Shown piece by piece: positions 41,976 to 52,036 of a stretch of DNA of 64,000 bases (within the stretch, counting starts at the first letter, position 1; each line of letters starts with the position of its first letter). The stretch is from assembly GCF_028640845.1 (NCBI RefSeq), contig NC_080542.1, forward strand, positions 18,394,283 through 18,458,282, read 5' to 3'. The notes under the pieces are model-generated. The model saw only the letters and a program-made list of their open reading frames with translations. It was not told the DNA's origin and did not search any database. This DNA is from Ahaetulla prasina (lineage: Eukaryota > Chordata > Lepidosauria > Squamata > Colubridae). Both the position numbers and the translations under genes were made by a program.

Positions 41976-42395
41976 CTCACCACACTTGCAACACACTTCT
42001 AATTGTCAGATGGTTTTTTTCATAACTGAGTATGTTCAGAAAAAGGGAGGCCACTGAAGCTGGACCATCTGCTTGTTTTGCTTCACTCATCCTTACATGG
42101 AAAATCAGGATTACTCTTGAGTGGTATGGAGTGGTATTTATATACTGTGTAGGGGCCATGAATTGATTAGTACTCACATTTTCAATAGCAGTTCAAAGAT
42201 TTTTCAGATTTTAACTACTCATCTGTCTGATTCTAGCAATCAGTCCTAGGAATTCCAAATTTTGCATTTTTAGAAATGACAAGAAACTGGTTTTCTTTAA
42301 GATTTATTGCTGACTGCTGATTCATATTGACTTCTGACTGATTGATTCAAAGATTATAATCCATTTTAATTCCCAACTCTGGCCATACCCAATAG
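41976..42395 (+). other. V2R intron 4 remnant (cluster B)
   Basis: No coding signal. The last about 60 bp, up to tacccaatag, match the region before exon 5 in cluster A. Confidence 0.5.
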
Positions 42396-42520
42396 ACACC
42401 ACCTTCTTCCACCTGTGTAGAAAGCTGCCATCCTGGGTACCGGAAATTGATTAAGGAAGGGAGACAGGTTTGCTGCTATGATTGTGTTGAGTGTTCAGAG
42501 GGAAGCATTTCCACCATGAT
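42396..42520 (+). pseudogene. V2R exon 5 (cluster B), donor lost
   Basis: Encodes [19 protein letters not shown] and [18 protein letters not shown], nearly the same as cluster A. In A the exon ends atgattg with gtaaga following; here the sequence reads atgataagaaa, a 4-bp deletion (tggt) that removes the donor GT. Confidence 0.88.
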
Positions 42521-43574
42521 AAGAAAAAAATATGTATATTTCTTTAAAAGTACATTATGCTCTAACCACATTTGGGTTCTTGAATATAGTTTTAAAGAAG
42601 AGCATAGATTGATTGGGATCTCTCATCAGCCTTGTTTATGGTTTTTAGATTCCAAGCAATGTGAGAGGTGTCCAGAAGAACAATATCCAAATGAGAAACA
42701 CCATCAATGTATTCCCAAAATTATGACCTATTTATCGTACAAAGAAATCCTGGGAGAAATCCTGACTGGCTTTGCTGTTTCTTTTGCTGTCATCACAGTT
42801 GTGGTAATGGGGACATTCATCTTCCACCAGAACACTCCCATCGTCAAAGCCAACAATTGGGATATCACCTGCGCCCTGCTTGTCTCGCTCCTGCTGTGTT
42901 TTCTTTGCTCCTTCCTCTTCCTCGGATGTCCAGGGACAGTCACATGTCTGCTCCGACAAGCAGTTTTTGGAGTTGTCTTCTCCATTGCGGTGTCTTGTGT
43001 CTTAGCCAAAACCATCACTGTGGTTCTGGCCTTCATGGCCACAAAGCCAGGGAACCGCATGAGATTGTGGGTGGGGAAAAGGCTGTCCATCTCAGTCATT
43101 GCTTTTTGCTCCCTTATTCAAACAAGCATCAGTGCTGTCTGGTTGACCATTTCTCCTCCTTTCCCAGAGTTGGACATGCATTCCCAGGTGGATGAAATCT
43201 TAGTGCAGTGCAACGAAGGCTCAGAGATCATGTTTTATGTTGTGCTGGGCTACATGTGGCTTCTGGCCCTCATCAGCTTCACGGTGGCCTTCTTTGCCCG
43301 GAAGTTGCCCGACACTTTCAATAAAGCCAAGCTCATCACCTTTAGCATGCTGGTCTTCTGCAGCGTTTGGGTGTCCTTTGTGTCCACCTACTTGAGCACC
43401 AAAGGGAAATCCATGGTGGCTGTGGAAGTCTTCTCTATCTTGGCCTCAAGTGGTGGCTTATTAGGTTGCATTTTCTTGCCCAAGTGCTATATTATCATGC
43501 TGAGGCCAGAACTGAATACCAGAGAGCAGCTAGTTAGGAAAAAGACTGGTGTGATATCAAGGGAGCATGAATGA
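42396..43574 (+). CDS. Read-through frame: exon 5, retained intron 5, exon 6 (cluster B)
   Basis: One frame of 393 codons including the stop spans the cysteine-rich exon, the whole 128-bp intron-derived segment and the seven-TM exon without a stop. The inserted stretch reads [20 protein letters not shown], then [19 protein letters not shown], and continues into [14 protein letters not shown]. The donor is deleted, so intron retention is the likely outcome if the locus is transcribed. The insert adds about 42 residues, with two cysteines, between the two parts of the cysteine-rich domain. Whether it is expressed is unknown. The upstream receptor exons are broken. Confidence 0.7.
   Translation, partial: TPPSSTCVESCHPGYRKLIKEGRQVCCYDCVECSEGSISTMIRKKYVYFFKSTLCSNHIWVLEYSFKEEHRLIGISHQPCLWFLDSKQCERCPEEQYPNEKHHQCIPKIMTYLSYKEILGEILTGFAVSFAVITVVVMGTFIFHQNTPIVKANNWDITCALLVSLLLCFLCSFLFLGCPGTVTCLLRQAVFGVVFSIAVSCVLAKTITVVLAFMATKPGNRMRLWVGKRLSISVIAFCSLIQTSISAVWLTISPPFPELDMHSQVDEILVQCNEGSEIMFYVVLGYMWLLALISFTVAFFARKLPDTFNKAKLITFSMLVFCSVWVSFVSTYLSTKGKSMVAVEVFSILASSGGLLGCIFLPKCYIIMLRPELNTREQLVRKKTGVISREHE
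42649..43574 (+). pseudogene. V2R exon 6: seven-transmembrane domain (cluster B)
   Basis: Complete and open, about 97 percent like the cluster A exon by eye. Landmarks: [80 protein letters not shown]. The C-terminal end differs from A (ISREHE, stop TGA, against ISQAA). The acceptor gtttttag is intact. The high likeness of the two exons, against strongly rearranged surroundings, points to recent duplication or gene conversion. Confidence 0.9.
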
Positions 43575-44219
43575 TACCTAAATTTCTCTGATTTGGATGA
43601 AAATTTTCCAAATTTTATTTTGAAATAATTGTCTTCTTCAATTTTTTAATTGCAAGAGAATTTAGATTTGTATATAGACTTGTTAAATGGGTGACAGTGA
43701 TCAAGGTTCAATCTGTCCAAACTGTCTTTCCCAATGTAATTTTGTTAATTGTAAAGAAATGTTAGGTTAACCTTGATGAAGGAACGGACATCATGGGAAA
43801 GTAAAAAGTGAGAAAAAAATTCAGAGTAACCCCATCTTAATTCTGTTTAATTCATCTAGGGTCAAAGAAGTTCAGGCAGGCTTTTAAGATAGCCCACAAC
43901 AATAATGGTGCACCATTGGAATAAGACAAAAAAATGAATCTGATTGAATACAGATAACAGCCTATATAAGTAATTCCCATGCTTTAGGGTAGTTAAAAGA
44001 ATAAATTGCTTTTATTGTTTATATATTGTTTTTTGTATTTTTTAAGTTATCCAGAATCACTGAGTGAGTGGGCAGCCATAAAAATGTACATAAATAATGC
44101 AAACACAGCTATCCAGATGATGTCAGTGTCCTGACTCAAGATCCATTCAGAACTCGATGAGGAGGAACAGAATCAGATTACATGAGACTGTGGACCTGCA
44201 GCTTGAGATCCTCCTAGAT
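43575..44219 (+). other. V2R 3' flank, no gene seen
   Basis: AT-rich sequence with possible AATAAA signals (about 44001 and 44091). No repeat or protein is recognised. Confidence 0.4.
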
Positions 44220-44336
44220 CAGTAGTGGGATTCAAATCCCGGCACTACCGGTTCGCTATTAGGAGCGTGTGGGTGCATATGCTTGCTTTGCGGGCACGTG
44301 GTGCTTTTGCGGTCGAACCGGTAGCAACCCACCCTA
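44220..44336. mobile_element. Short hAT-like MITE, decayed
   Basis: Starts cagtagtgggattcaaatcc and ends ggtcgaaccggtagcaaccc, a mutated copy of the CAGTGGTGGGATT / AATCCCACCACTG end pair. Confidence 0.6.
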
Positions 44337-44714
44337 TCCTAGACCATAGTTACTGTTTGACGATAACTGTGGCCATGAGTCCTTTGTTCAGGTCCCTTAT
44401 TTGCCAATTGAGTCATTTCTAGAATGGGAATCCCCTCAGGTAGTCACATATTCTAGTCACTTCATTTCCCCCCCCCGCCCCAATTTTTATTAACATTTAT
44501 TATAATACCCCATAACAAATGAAAATAAAGATGAGAACAAAGAGAAAAAAGGTTTATAAGGTAAAAAGAAGAAAAAAAAAGCAGTGATCCAACTCTTTTT
44601 AGTACAGTACAATACAATAACAAATATATTGCCACCAGATGGATTAGTAAGTAGCTCAACAACCACATTCAATATGTAGTCCTTAAATAAACTGCATCTA
44701 CATAGAGGCAAATA
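44337..44714. other. Unclassified, includes poly-C and A-rich tracts
   Basis: Simple tracts and A/T-rich sequence; no gene or recognisable element. Confidence 0.35.
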
Positions 44715-44975
44715 TGCAGTGGACTACTTCAGGGCTCTGTCTTAGGCCTAGTACTCTACAATATCTTCATAAACAATTTTGATGGGGAAATAGAAGGGGA
44801 ACACATCGAATTTGCAGATGACACCAACCTGGTGGGAATAGACAACACTCTAGAAGGTAGGCTCAAAATATAGGAAGATCTTGACACACTTGAACACTGG
44901 GTCCTGCCACACAAAATGAAATTCATTAGTGAGGAAAGTAAGATTTTACACTTAGGCAAGAAAAACCTTTTTACC
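44715..44975 (+). mobile_element. CR1-type LINE RT fragment (bird/turtle type)
   Basis: Encodes LQGSVL-like motif B, then LYNIFINNFDGEIEGE, EFADDTNLVGIDNTLEGR (motif C), EDLDTLEHWV, and ILHLGKKN. One stop (aatatag) interrupts it. Confidence 0.75.
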
Positions 44976-44984
44976 ATCACATGC

Positions 44985-45350
44985 CAAAAACGGGGGGAGT
45001 GCGGGTGGGGATTGTGTATGCATGTGCCGATACCCATAATTCTATGTATCCCACCGCCGTGCATGCGCATGTGACACTCCCTTGTGCTCCCTCCGCTTTT
45101 GGCCCGGTGGGCCCGGTAGACCTGTTTTTTGCTCTCTCCAGGCTCCAGAGCCTTTCTAGGAGCCTTGAGAGGACCAAAATTAAGGGGCGTGCATAAGAGC
45201 ACAAGAGTGTCCTATTGGAGCACGTTCCTGTCCTATTGTTTCCTTTCATTATATCCAATTAATTTAGTTATTACATACTCATAGTTATATATATGCTTAT
45301 ATATTGTATAGTTATTTCATGCTTACGCATATATATACTGTGTGACAAAA

Positions 45351-45393
<43 letters not shown>

Positions 45394-45665
45394 ATATGAC
45401 CTCTTCCCACCAGAAGTCAGCAAACGGGCCATTTCTGGCCTCCAGAGGGCCTCCAGGGGGTAGGGAAGGCCATTTTGCTCCCCTAGGCTCCTAGAAAGGC
45501 TCTGGAGCCTGGGGAGAGTAAAAAACAGGCCTTTCCCACCCCTCCAGGCCTTCCAGAGATAAAAAAACAGACTATTTCCCTACTGTCGGTGGGCCCAGAA
45601 GCCCCAAAATTAATTGGCTAGTGCATAGTGCATGCCCACCTATACGGCTATGCGTGCCACTTGTG
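44985..45665. repeat. Inverted-repeat element split by a LINE tail
   Basis: 45120-45163 (ttttttgctctctccaggct, then ccagagcctttctaggagcc) is the reverse complement of 45486-45529 with two mismatches, and the similarity extends outward. Between the arms lies the 3' end of a LINE (45183-45398). The arms probably belong to a nonautonomous DNA element. Confidence 0.75.
45183..45398 (+). mobile_element. LINE 3' UTR with (AAAT)n tail
   Basis: aaggggcgtgcataagagca, gttcctgtcctattgttt and tgtgacaaaataaataaa match the 3' UTR of the LINE at 31072-31235. Only the UTR is present. The tail is an (AAAT)n microsatellite at 45349-45393. Confidence 0.82.
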
Positions 45666-45737
45666 CATCCCCTAACATCCTAAATCTTATAGCAATGTTC
45701 CATGATCTAAAGGGCTGTTCACAGAGAAGAGGAGGTC

Positions 45738-46654
45738 AACCCAGTGGGATTCTGCTGGTTCTACCCAATTGAGGTGAACCAGTAGCTGGGGCTATGGGAG
45801 GCTCCGCTCACCATCCCAGACATCATCGCATTCTTTTTTATGCGCTGCGCATGACCAGAAGGTCCTGTGTATGTGCGGAGTTGGCACACCTGGAGGTGGT
45901 TGCTCACATTTGCAAACTGGTTGTTATGATAAGTCAATATCTCCCCCGGCTGCAAACCCCAATCAAGTCACTATCTCCTCGCAGAAGTTCCCGGCACCAT
46001 GAGGTATGTGTGCTTGTTTGCTTGAGGATGAGAAGGAGAAGAAGACTTGGCAACTTTTCTGCTTCCCTCTCTTCTGTCACTAGCCAGGCAAGTGAGCAGC
46101 CTCCTGACTAGTGGGGCAAGTGTCCTCCCAGCTGGGCCATGCTAGCTTCAGGCCGGCACTGTCCTAACATGTCCTGCCACGACTGCAGCCACAGCCTTGC
46201 TCGCTGTTGGACTCACCAGCTCCAATGGTTGCAACTATGTGCCCCCCCCAGGTATGGTGAGCCCCAAATTGGGACTTTACAGAATGCTTTTCACTCCAAG
46301 TAGCCCGGACTTTAAAACGTATGGCGGGGGTGGAGGAGCAATCCTTCATAACAAGCTCAAAATTGAGTTGCAAGTCTGGGTTCTCCGCACAAGAGCTGGA
46401 AGTCTGGTACTCTGGCGCACTCATTTCTGTTTCCCTCTATGACTGGCCTTGGAAAAAGCCTGCCCTCACAATCGCATGTCTGCAGCCAGATCTGGGATTG
46501 CAGCTTTCGTGTGGGGAACTCAGGCTTGCAGCAACAGTTTTGAGCTTGTTAAGAAGGACCGCTCCTCAGATCTTGGAGGTTAAATGAAAATTTGTTTAGA
46601 CATGAAGAAAATGTAAAGGAATGTAAAAGACAAATGAAAGAATTTTTTGTTATG
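45738..46654. mobile_element. hAT-like nonautonomous sequences, fragmentary
   Basis: A mutated terminus (cagtgggattctgctggttc) opens the segment, followed by the typical gaaccagtagctgggg context. The part at 46260-46570 contains gcttttcactccaagtag and gaaggaccgctcctc, shared in inverted order with 60336-60400. No transposase. Confidence 0.45.
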
Positions 46655-47895
46655 AACATGTATAGAGGGTTTGGGAGTGGGGAGCACCATCTTTCGGTGG
46701 TTCACCTCCTACCTCTCTGACCATTCGCAGACGGTGTTGGCAGGGGGGCAGAGTTCGACCGTGAGGCACCTCATGTGTGGGGTGCCGCAAGGGTCGGTTC
46801 TCTCGCCTCTCCTGTTCAACATCTATATGAAGCCGCTAGGTGAGATCATCCGTGGGTTTGGAGTGCAATGTCATCTGTACACTGATGATACACAGCTGTA
46901 CATTTCCACCCCTAACCACCCCAACAAAGCCGTTGAAGTGATGTCCCAGTGTCTGGAAGCCGTGCGGGTCTGGATGGGGAAAAACAGGCTTGACTCAACC
47001 CCTCCAAGACTGAGTGGCTGTGGATGCCAGCTTCCCGGTACAGTCAGCTGACTCTATTGCTGTTTGTAGGGGGCAAGACTTTGGCCCCCATGGAAAGGGT
47101 CCACAATCTAGGCGTGCTCCTGGATATACAGCTGTCTTTAGAAGAGCATATGATGGCCATTGCCAGGGGAGCTTTTTATCAGGTTTGCCTGATATGCCAG
47201 TTGCGTCCTTCTCTAGACCAGGATTCCTTATGCACGGTCATTCATGCCCTCGTCACTTCCTGCCTGGACTACTGCAATGCTCTCTACATTGGGCTCCCCT
47301 TGAAGAGCACCTGGAGGCTCCAACTGGTCCAGAATGCGGCTGCATGGGTAGTAGAGGGAGCAACTCGAGGCTCCCATGTAACACTTCTCCTGCGCAAGCT
47401 GCACAGGTTGCCAGAGGTCTTCTGGGTACAATTCAAGATGCTGGTTACTACCTTTAAAGCGCTCCATGGCTTAGGACTGGGTTATTTACGAGACCGCCTG
47501 CTGCCACCGATTGCCTCCCATTGACCAGTGTGCTCCCATAGGGAGAGTCTCCTCAGGGTGCCATCAGTCAGACAATATTGACTGCCGACCCCAGGGGGAG
47601 GGCCTTCTCTGTGGGAGCTTCAGCCCTCTGGAACGAGCTGTCTCCAGGGATTCATCAACTCCCTGATCTCCGGACCTTTCGACGCGAGCTCAAGACATTT
47701 TTGTTCCACAGTGCAGGGCTGGCCTAAAAATTTTAATGGGGGGGGTTATCAGAGTTTTATTAGAGTTTTAATTATTCCTAGCTAAATTGAATCAGTTTTT
47801 TGTATTCTTGCTTTTTACTTTGCTGTAAACCACCCTGAGTCCTTCAGGAGAAGGGCGGTATAGAAGTTAAAATAATAAATAAATAAATAAATAAA
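46655..47895 (+). mobile_element. CR1 LINE, 3' part of ORF2
   Basis: In frame from 46671: STIFRWFTSYLSDHSQTVLA, VPQGSVLSPLLFNIYMKPLG (motif B), HLYTDDTQLYIS (motif C, A to T), then a frameshift at about 46990. The remaining part (MERVHNLGVLLDIQLSLEEH, SCLDYCNALYIGLPLKST) is at 47024-47524. The 3' UTR ends in (AAAT)n at about 47895. Confidence 0.88.
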
Positions 47896-48201
47896 TCTAT
47901 AGAAATGGTTTGGGATGCAAGTAAAGCATATATGAGGGGAATTTTAATATATATGAATAACAAACATAGACTTAAACAGCAGAAGCAGCATATGGATTTA
48001 GAAGAGGAAATAAAAAAGAAAAAGCAATTACTTATACTTAATCCAGGAGATAAGAAAACAATAAATATACTATGAGGGCAGTTTAACATGTTGATAGCAG
48101 ATCAGGTGGCAACTAATTTACAATATGTTAAGCATAATACATTCTGTAATGCTAATAAACCAGGCAGGTGGTTACCATATGCAATAAGAAAAAAACAGAA
48201 A
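47896..48201 (+). mobile_element. L1 ORF2 piece 1 (outer L1)
   Basis: Encodes MVWDASKAYMRGILIYMNNK, an interrupted central part, and NTFCNANKPGRWLPYAIRKK, the region between endonuclease and RT. It is cut by a nested L1 at 48202 and resumes at 51313. Confidence 0.85.
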
Positions 48202-51200
48202 GGGGGACTTCCTGTGGTGCCGCATTGTTGATGGCAGTCTTTTTTAGACCGCCAGCCCCGTGATTTGTAGAGCCGCTCAGACAGCGCAAATCAGCTGTCT
48301 AGAGCTCGGAAACCTCTCCCCCGGGGGGAAAAGTAGAGGTGAGCAACTGAGCTGAGATAGAGCCCCCTGGAAAGCCCCAGGAATGATACTGGAGGCTTGA
48401 GGGCGAGAGTTCCTTCCCAAGCTCGGGAAAGCTCCGGATCTGGGACGCCTCTGCAGAAGGCAGAGCAAAATGCCACGTCCACAGCTGCTACCAATTTTAA
48501 ACTTGGAATGGATTAATAAGCAGACAGAGCAAAATCAGGAGTACTGGCAGTTGCAAGTATCAATTTTTAACTCCCCAGTTATTTTATATAAATATTTTTA
48601 TATAGAAGGAAGGAAATGGCGTCTCCAGTATAACAAGGAGTGAAAACGCAAGTTAGAGGAAGTGCTCGTTAAAGCTGTCAGCGCCAGAGTTAGATGAAGA
48701 GGCTAAGCCAAAGGAATGATTTTAAAGAAATTGATTAATTTAATTACAGTGTTTAAGAGAAGATTTGAAGAATTTCTTCTCTTTTTAAAGAGTTTAAAGT
48801 TTAACAAAAATGGCTTTTAAGCAAACTAATTTAAGTGCTTTTAAGGACGTTGAAGTTTTGCCAGTTCAAATGTTTAAGTTAAAAGAAGAAATGAAAGAAT
48901 ATCTAAAGGGTTTAATAGATCAAAAATTTAGTAAAATTGAAAAAGAAATATTGGAACTTAAAAACACATTGGAAGTTCAGAATAAAGATATGACTGAAAG
49001 AGTGGAGGTAGTAGCTCAATGTTTTTCAAAAAGTATGATCTGTTTGGAGGAAAGAATGGAAGAAATTGATCAAGTTAATTTGAATTTGGAAAAGAAAATA
49101 GAAGAGGTTCAGAATAATCAAATTAACTTGAATCTGGGAAATAAAATAGAGAGAACTGAAAAAGCAATCTTGGAACTTAAAAATAAGGTGGAACCTTGGA
49201 ATAATATGAGTGAAAATGTGCTGGCAGCATTGCAATGTATTGGAGAAAATATGATTCAGTTGGATGAAAAAATAGAAGAAATTGATCAAGCTAATTTGAA
49301 TTCGGAAATGAATTCAACTTAACTTGAATCTGGAAAATAAAATAGAGGAAGTTCAGAGTAAAATGGATAGGGCGGACGAAGAAATTGTTATATTGCAATA
49401 TAAATTGATGGAGTATGCTTTGAGAGTTAGAGGATTGAAGGAAAATAAGCAGGAGAACTTAAAAGAGATTTTTGTACAGGCTTTTACAGGCATAAACAGA
49501 GAGCATTCAGTAGATTTTGAAGTTCACATTGAAAAAATTTATCGACTTAACTCGTGGATTGCTAGACAAAGGCAGCTACCAAGAGATGTTATGGTTTATT
49601 TCACAAACAAGAAGATTGAAATGGAATTTTACAAGCATTTTATAAAAATAAAATTCAAATATTAGGACAAGATGCATTCGTGATTAAAGAAATTCCTTCT
49701 TAAATGTTAAGAAATAGAAAGGAGTTTGCCTTTTTGGTGGAAGAACTTAAATTTAATATTGCTAGTTGGACTTTTGTTACTGATATATTGGAAGATGCAG
49801 CACTGCTTATATTTAAAGATTGGACTAATCTTAATGGACTTAAGAAAGAAAACAGAAACATCAGATACAGTATAGATGGGGTGTTCCAGCTGGATTAACA
49901 GTGAATTATAAAGGAAGAAAGTTTTGTCTTAGTACAGTTCTCAAAGCAAGAGAATTTTAAACTAATGTACTAGAGGATGGAAATCCTTTATTGTTAAAAG
50001 CTAAGATGAGAATAGGAGATGAGAAGGCAAAAGGGTGGGAGAAGGAAGTAAAACAAACACAATGTAAAGAGGGGCCTGTAATTGCTGAAGAAGAAATAGT
50101 AGGAAAAATAGGCGAAGTAGAGGAACAAATGGGCTGGGTAACTACTAAAAAGGTACAAAGAGGAAATAAAAAACGGCGCTATGTCAAAAGAGTTTTTTCT
50201 TCTGGGAAAGGATAAATTATAATTGAAATTGAATATAATATAAGAAGAAAGGTTAATTTATATATGGTTTTTGTAAGAATAGTTATTGGGAATTTGTAAA
50301 AAAATTATTTGTATTTGTTTGAATTTATAATGTGAGGTTATTGGTTTATATATGGTTGAATTGTTAATAACTATATTATTTGATCTGGGAGAGTTCTGAA
50401 AAAAATAGAAAGAAATATTTTGTTAGGGAATGTATGAAAAATGGTTATAAAATACTTGGTAATTTATAGTGATGGAAATAGGGAAAATAATTAGGATTAA
50501 ATGTAAATGGTATTGTTTGAATTAATAATTTGAAGGTTTGATATAAAGTGATGGAAGTATGGGGAAGAATCTGGATTAAAGTTAAATGGTATTGTTTGAA
50601 TTTATAATTGAAATATTTGTGTGACTGTAGTTTTATAAATTATTTAGGATAAAATTTGATTTGGGGTTAAATAAAGTAATGATAAAAATAGAATAAGAGA
50701 TGGAGTATTAAGGATTGAACAATGATATTATTTGTTAATAAGTGTAACAGAATTATAAATTTGCTGGATCACATAAGACATTATTTTGAAGAATAATAAG
50801 GACTAAATTGACTTTAAATTTAATATTGCTAGTTGGACTTTCGTTACTGATATATTGGAAGATGCAGCACTGCTTATATTTGAAGATTGGACTAATCTTA
50901 ATGGACTTAAGAAAGAAAACAGAAACTTTAATGTATTCAAAGAATCTACAGGAAAGATATACACCGGAATGTAAAATTGGACTGACTACATTTAAATCAA
51001 ATATTAGACTGAAATGTTAAATAGTTTAAGAGCAATTGTAAGAATTGTATTGTATTAATGTACTTGTTTATAAGGAAAAGGGGAGTTAAGGTTTCTAAGG
51101 GAGAAGAGAGATTATGGATTATGGTTTATTGGTGCAATTTAGCTTATGATTGATAGATGCAATAACCTGTATTCTGCTCTGGGAGGTCCTGGGGTGGGGG

Positions 51201-51300
51201 GAAGGGTGGAGGAGAGGGGGGAAGGGAGAGGGAGGAGGGAGGGGGATGGGGGAATTAAGTGGTAAAAAATTTTGTAAAACTTTTTCAATAAAAAGAAAAG
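48202..51300 (+). mobile_element. ORF1-only L1 derivative (HAL1-like), nested
   Basis: It starts gggggacttcctgtggtgcc, the look of an L1 5' UTR, and ends in an L1 3' UTR with G-rich tract (51190-51250) and A-rich end. It is flanked by the 12-bp duplication aaaaaacagaaa (48190-48201 and 51301-51312). It contains ORF1 in pieces (48810-50215) and then only the last about 30 codons of ORF2 (NLQERYTPECK at about 50945). Endonuclease and RT are missing. A 100-bp ORF1 segment (49763-49858) is duplicated at 50821-50918. Confidence 0.87.
48810..50215 (+). pseudogene. L1 ORF1 of the nested element
   Basis: From ATG at 48810: a long coiled coil (KLKEEMKEYLKGLIDQKFSK, EEIDQVNLNLEKKIEEVQNN) to a stop at 49319; it continues in another frame at 49324-49665 (LMEYALRVRGLKENKQENLK, the RRM start) and at 49704-49898 and 49991-50215 (lysine-rich C terminus). 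Three frame breaks make it non-functional. The predicted protein would be an RNA-binding trimer for the L1 RNA. Confidence 0.8.
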
Positions 51301-51312
51301 AAAAAACAGAAA

Positions 51313-51502
51313 TCACGTACTATTGGAAAGATAGAATATAAAGGTAAAGAGGTATATCAGCAGAATATGATCAAAAAAGCCTTTTTAGAAATTTATACAA
51401 AGTTATATGCTAGTGATTCAATTCAAGGTATAGATATAGATAAATATTTACAGGAAGAGAATACTGGTGAACTTATGCCAGAACAAAGGGAAGGACTGAA
51501 TC
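51313..51502 (+). mobile_element. L1 ORF2 piece 2 (outer L1)
   Basis: Continues piece 1 with no lost codons: SRTIGKIEYKGKEVYQQNMI, KKAFLEIYTKLYAS, LMPEQREGLN. It ends at the (ATA)n tract; the next codons expected (ISEEI) appear at 57653. Confidence 0.85.

Positions 51503-51589
<87 letters not shown>
51503..51589. repeat. (ATA)n microsatellite
   Basis: About 29 trinucleotide units, at the 3' end of the CR1 fragment that follows on the minus strand. Confidence 0.95.
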
Positions 51590-51590
<1 letters not shown>

Positions 51591-52036
51591 TTAATTTGTA
51601 TTCTGCCCTTCTCCCGAAGGACTCAGGGCAGTTAACAGCCAAATAAATACAGACAAAGTACATACAATATAAATAAAACGGAAACTAAAAAACTTATTCA
51701 AAATTTGGCCCAAAATTTAAAACATATTTAAAACCCTAAAAACAAATTAAAAATTAAAACCCATAGAAACATCTAAAAATCCTATGCCAGTCCTGCGCAG
51801 AAAAATAGATAGGTTTTAAGCTCGCAGCGAAAGGTCCGAAGCTGTTGGAGTCCAGGGGGAAGTTCATTCCATAGGGTAGGAGCCCCCACAGAGAAGGCCG
51901 TTCCCCTGGGGGCCGCCAGCCAACATTGCTTGGCTGATGGCACCCTAAGGAATCCCTCTCTGTGAAAGTGCACGGGTCGGTGGGAGGCAAACGATGGCAG
52001 AAGGTGGTCCCGTAAGTAACCCGGTCCTATGCTATG
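51590..52036 (-). mobile_element. CR1 3' end
   Basis: 3' UTR (ctgcccttctcccgaagg on the + strand) and the end of CR1 coding (QLRTFRCELKTYLFF, FCAGLA) on the minus strand. It switches at gctatgg into LINE sequence. Confidence 0.82.
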
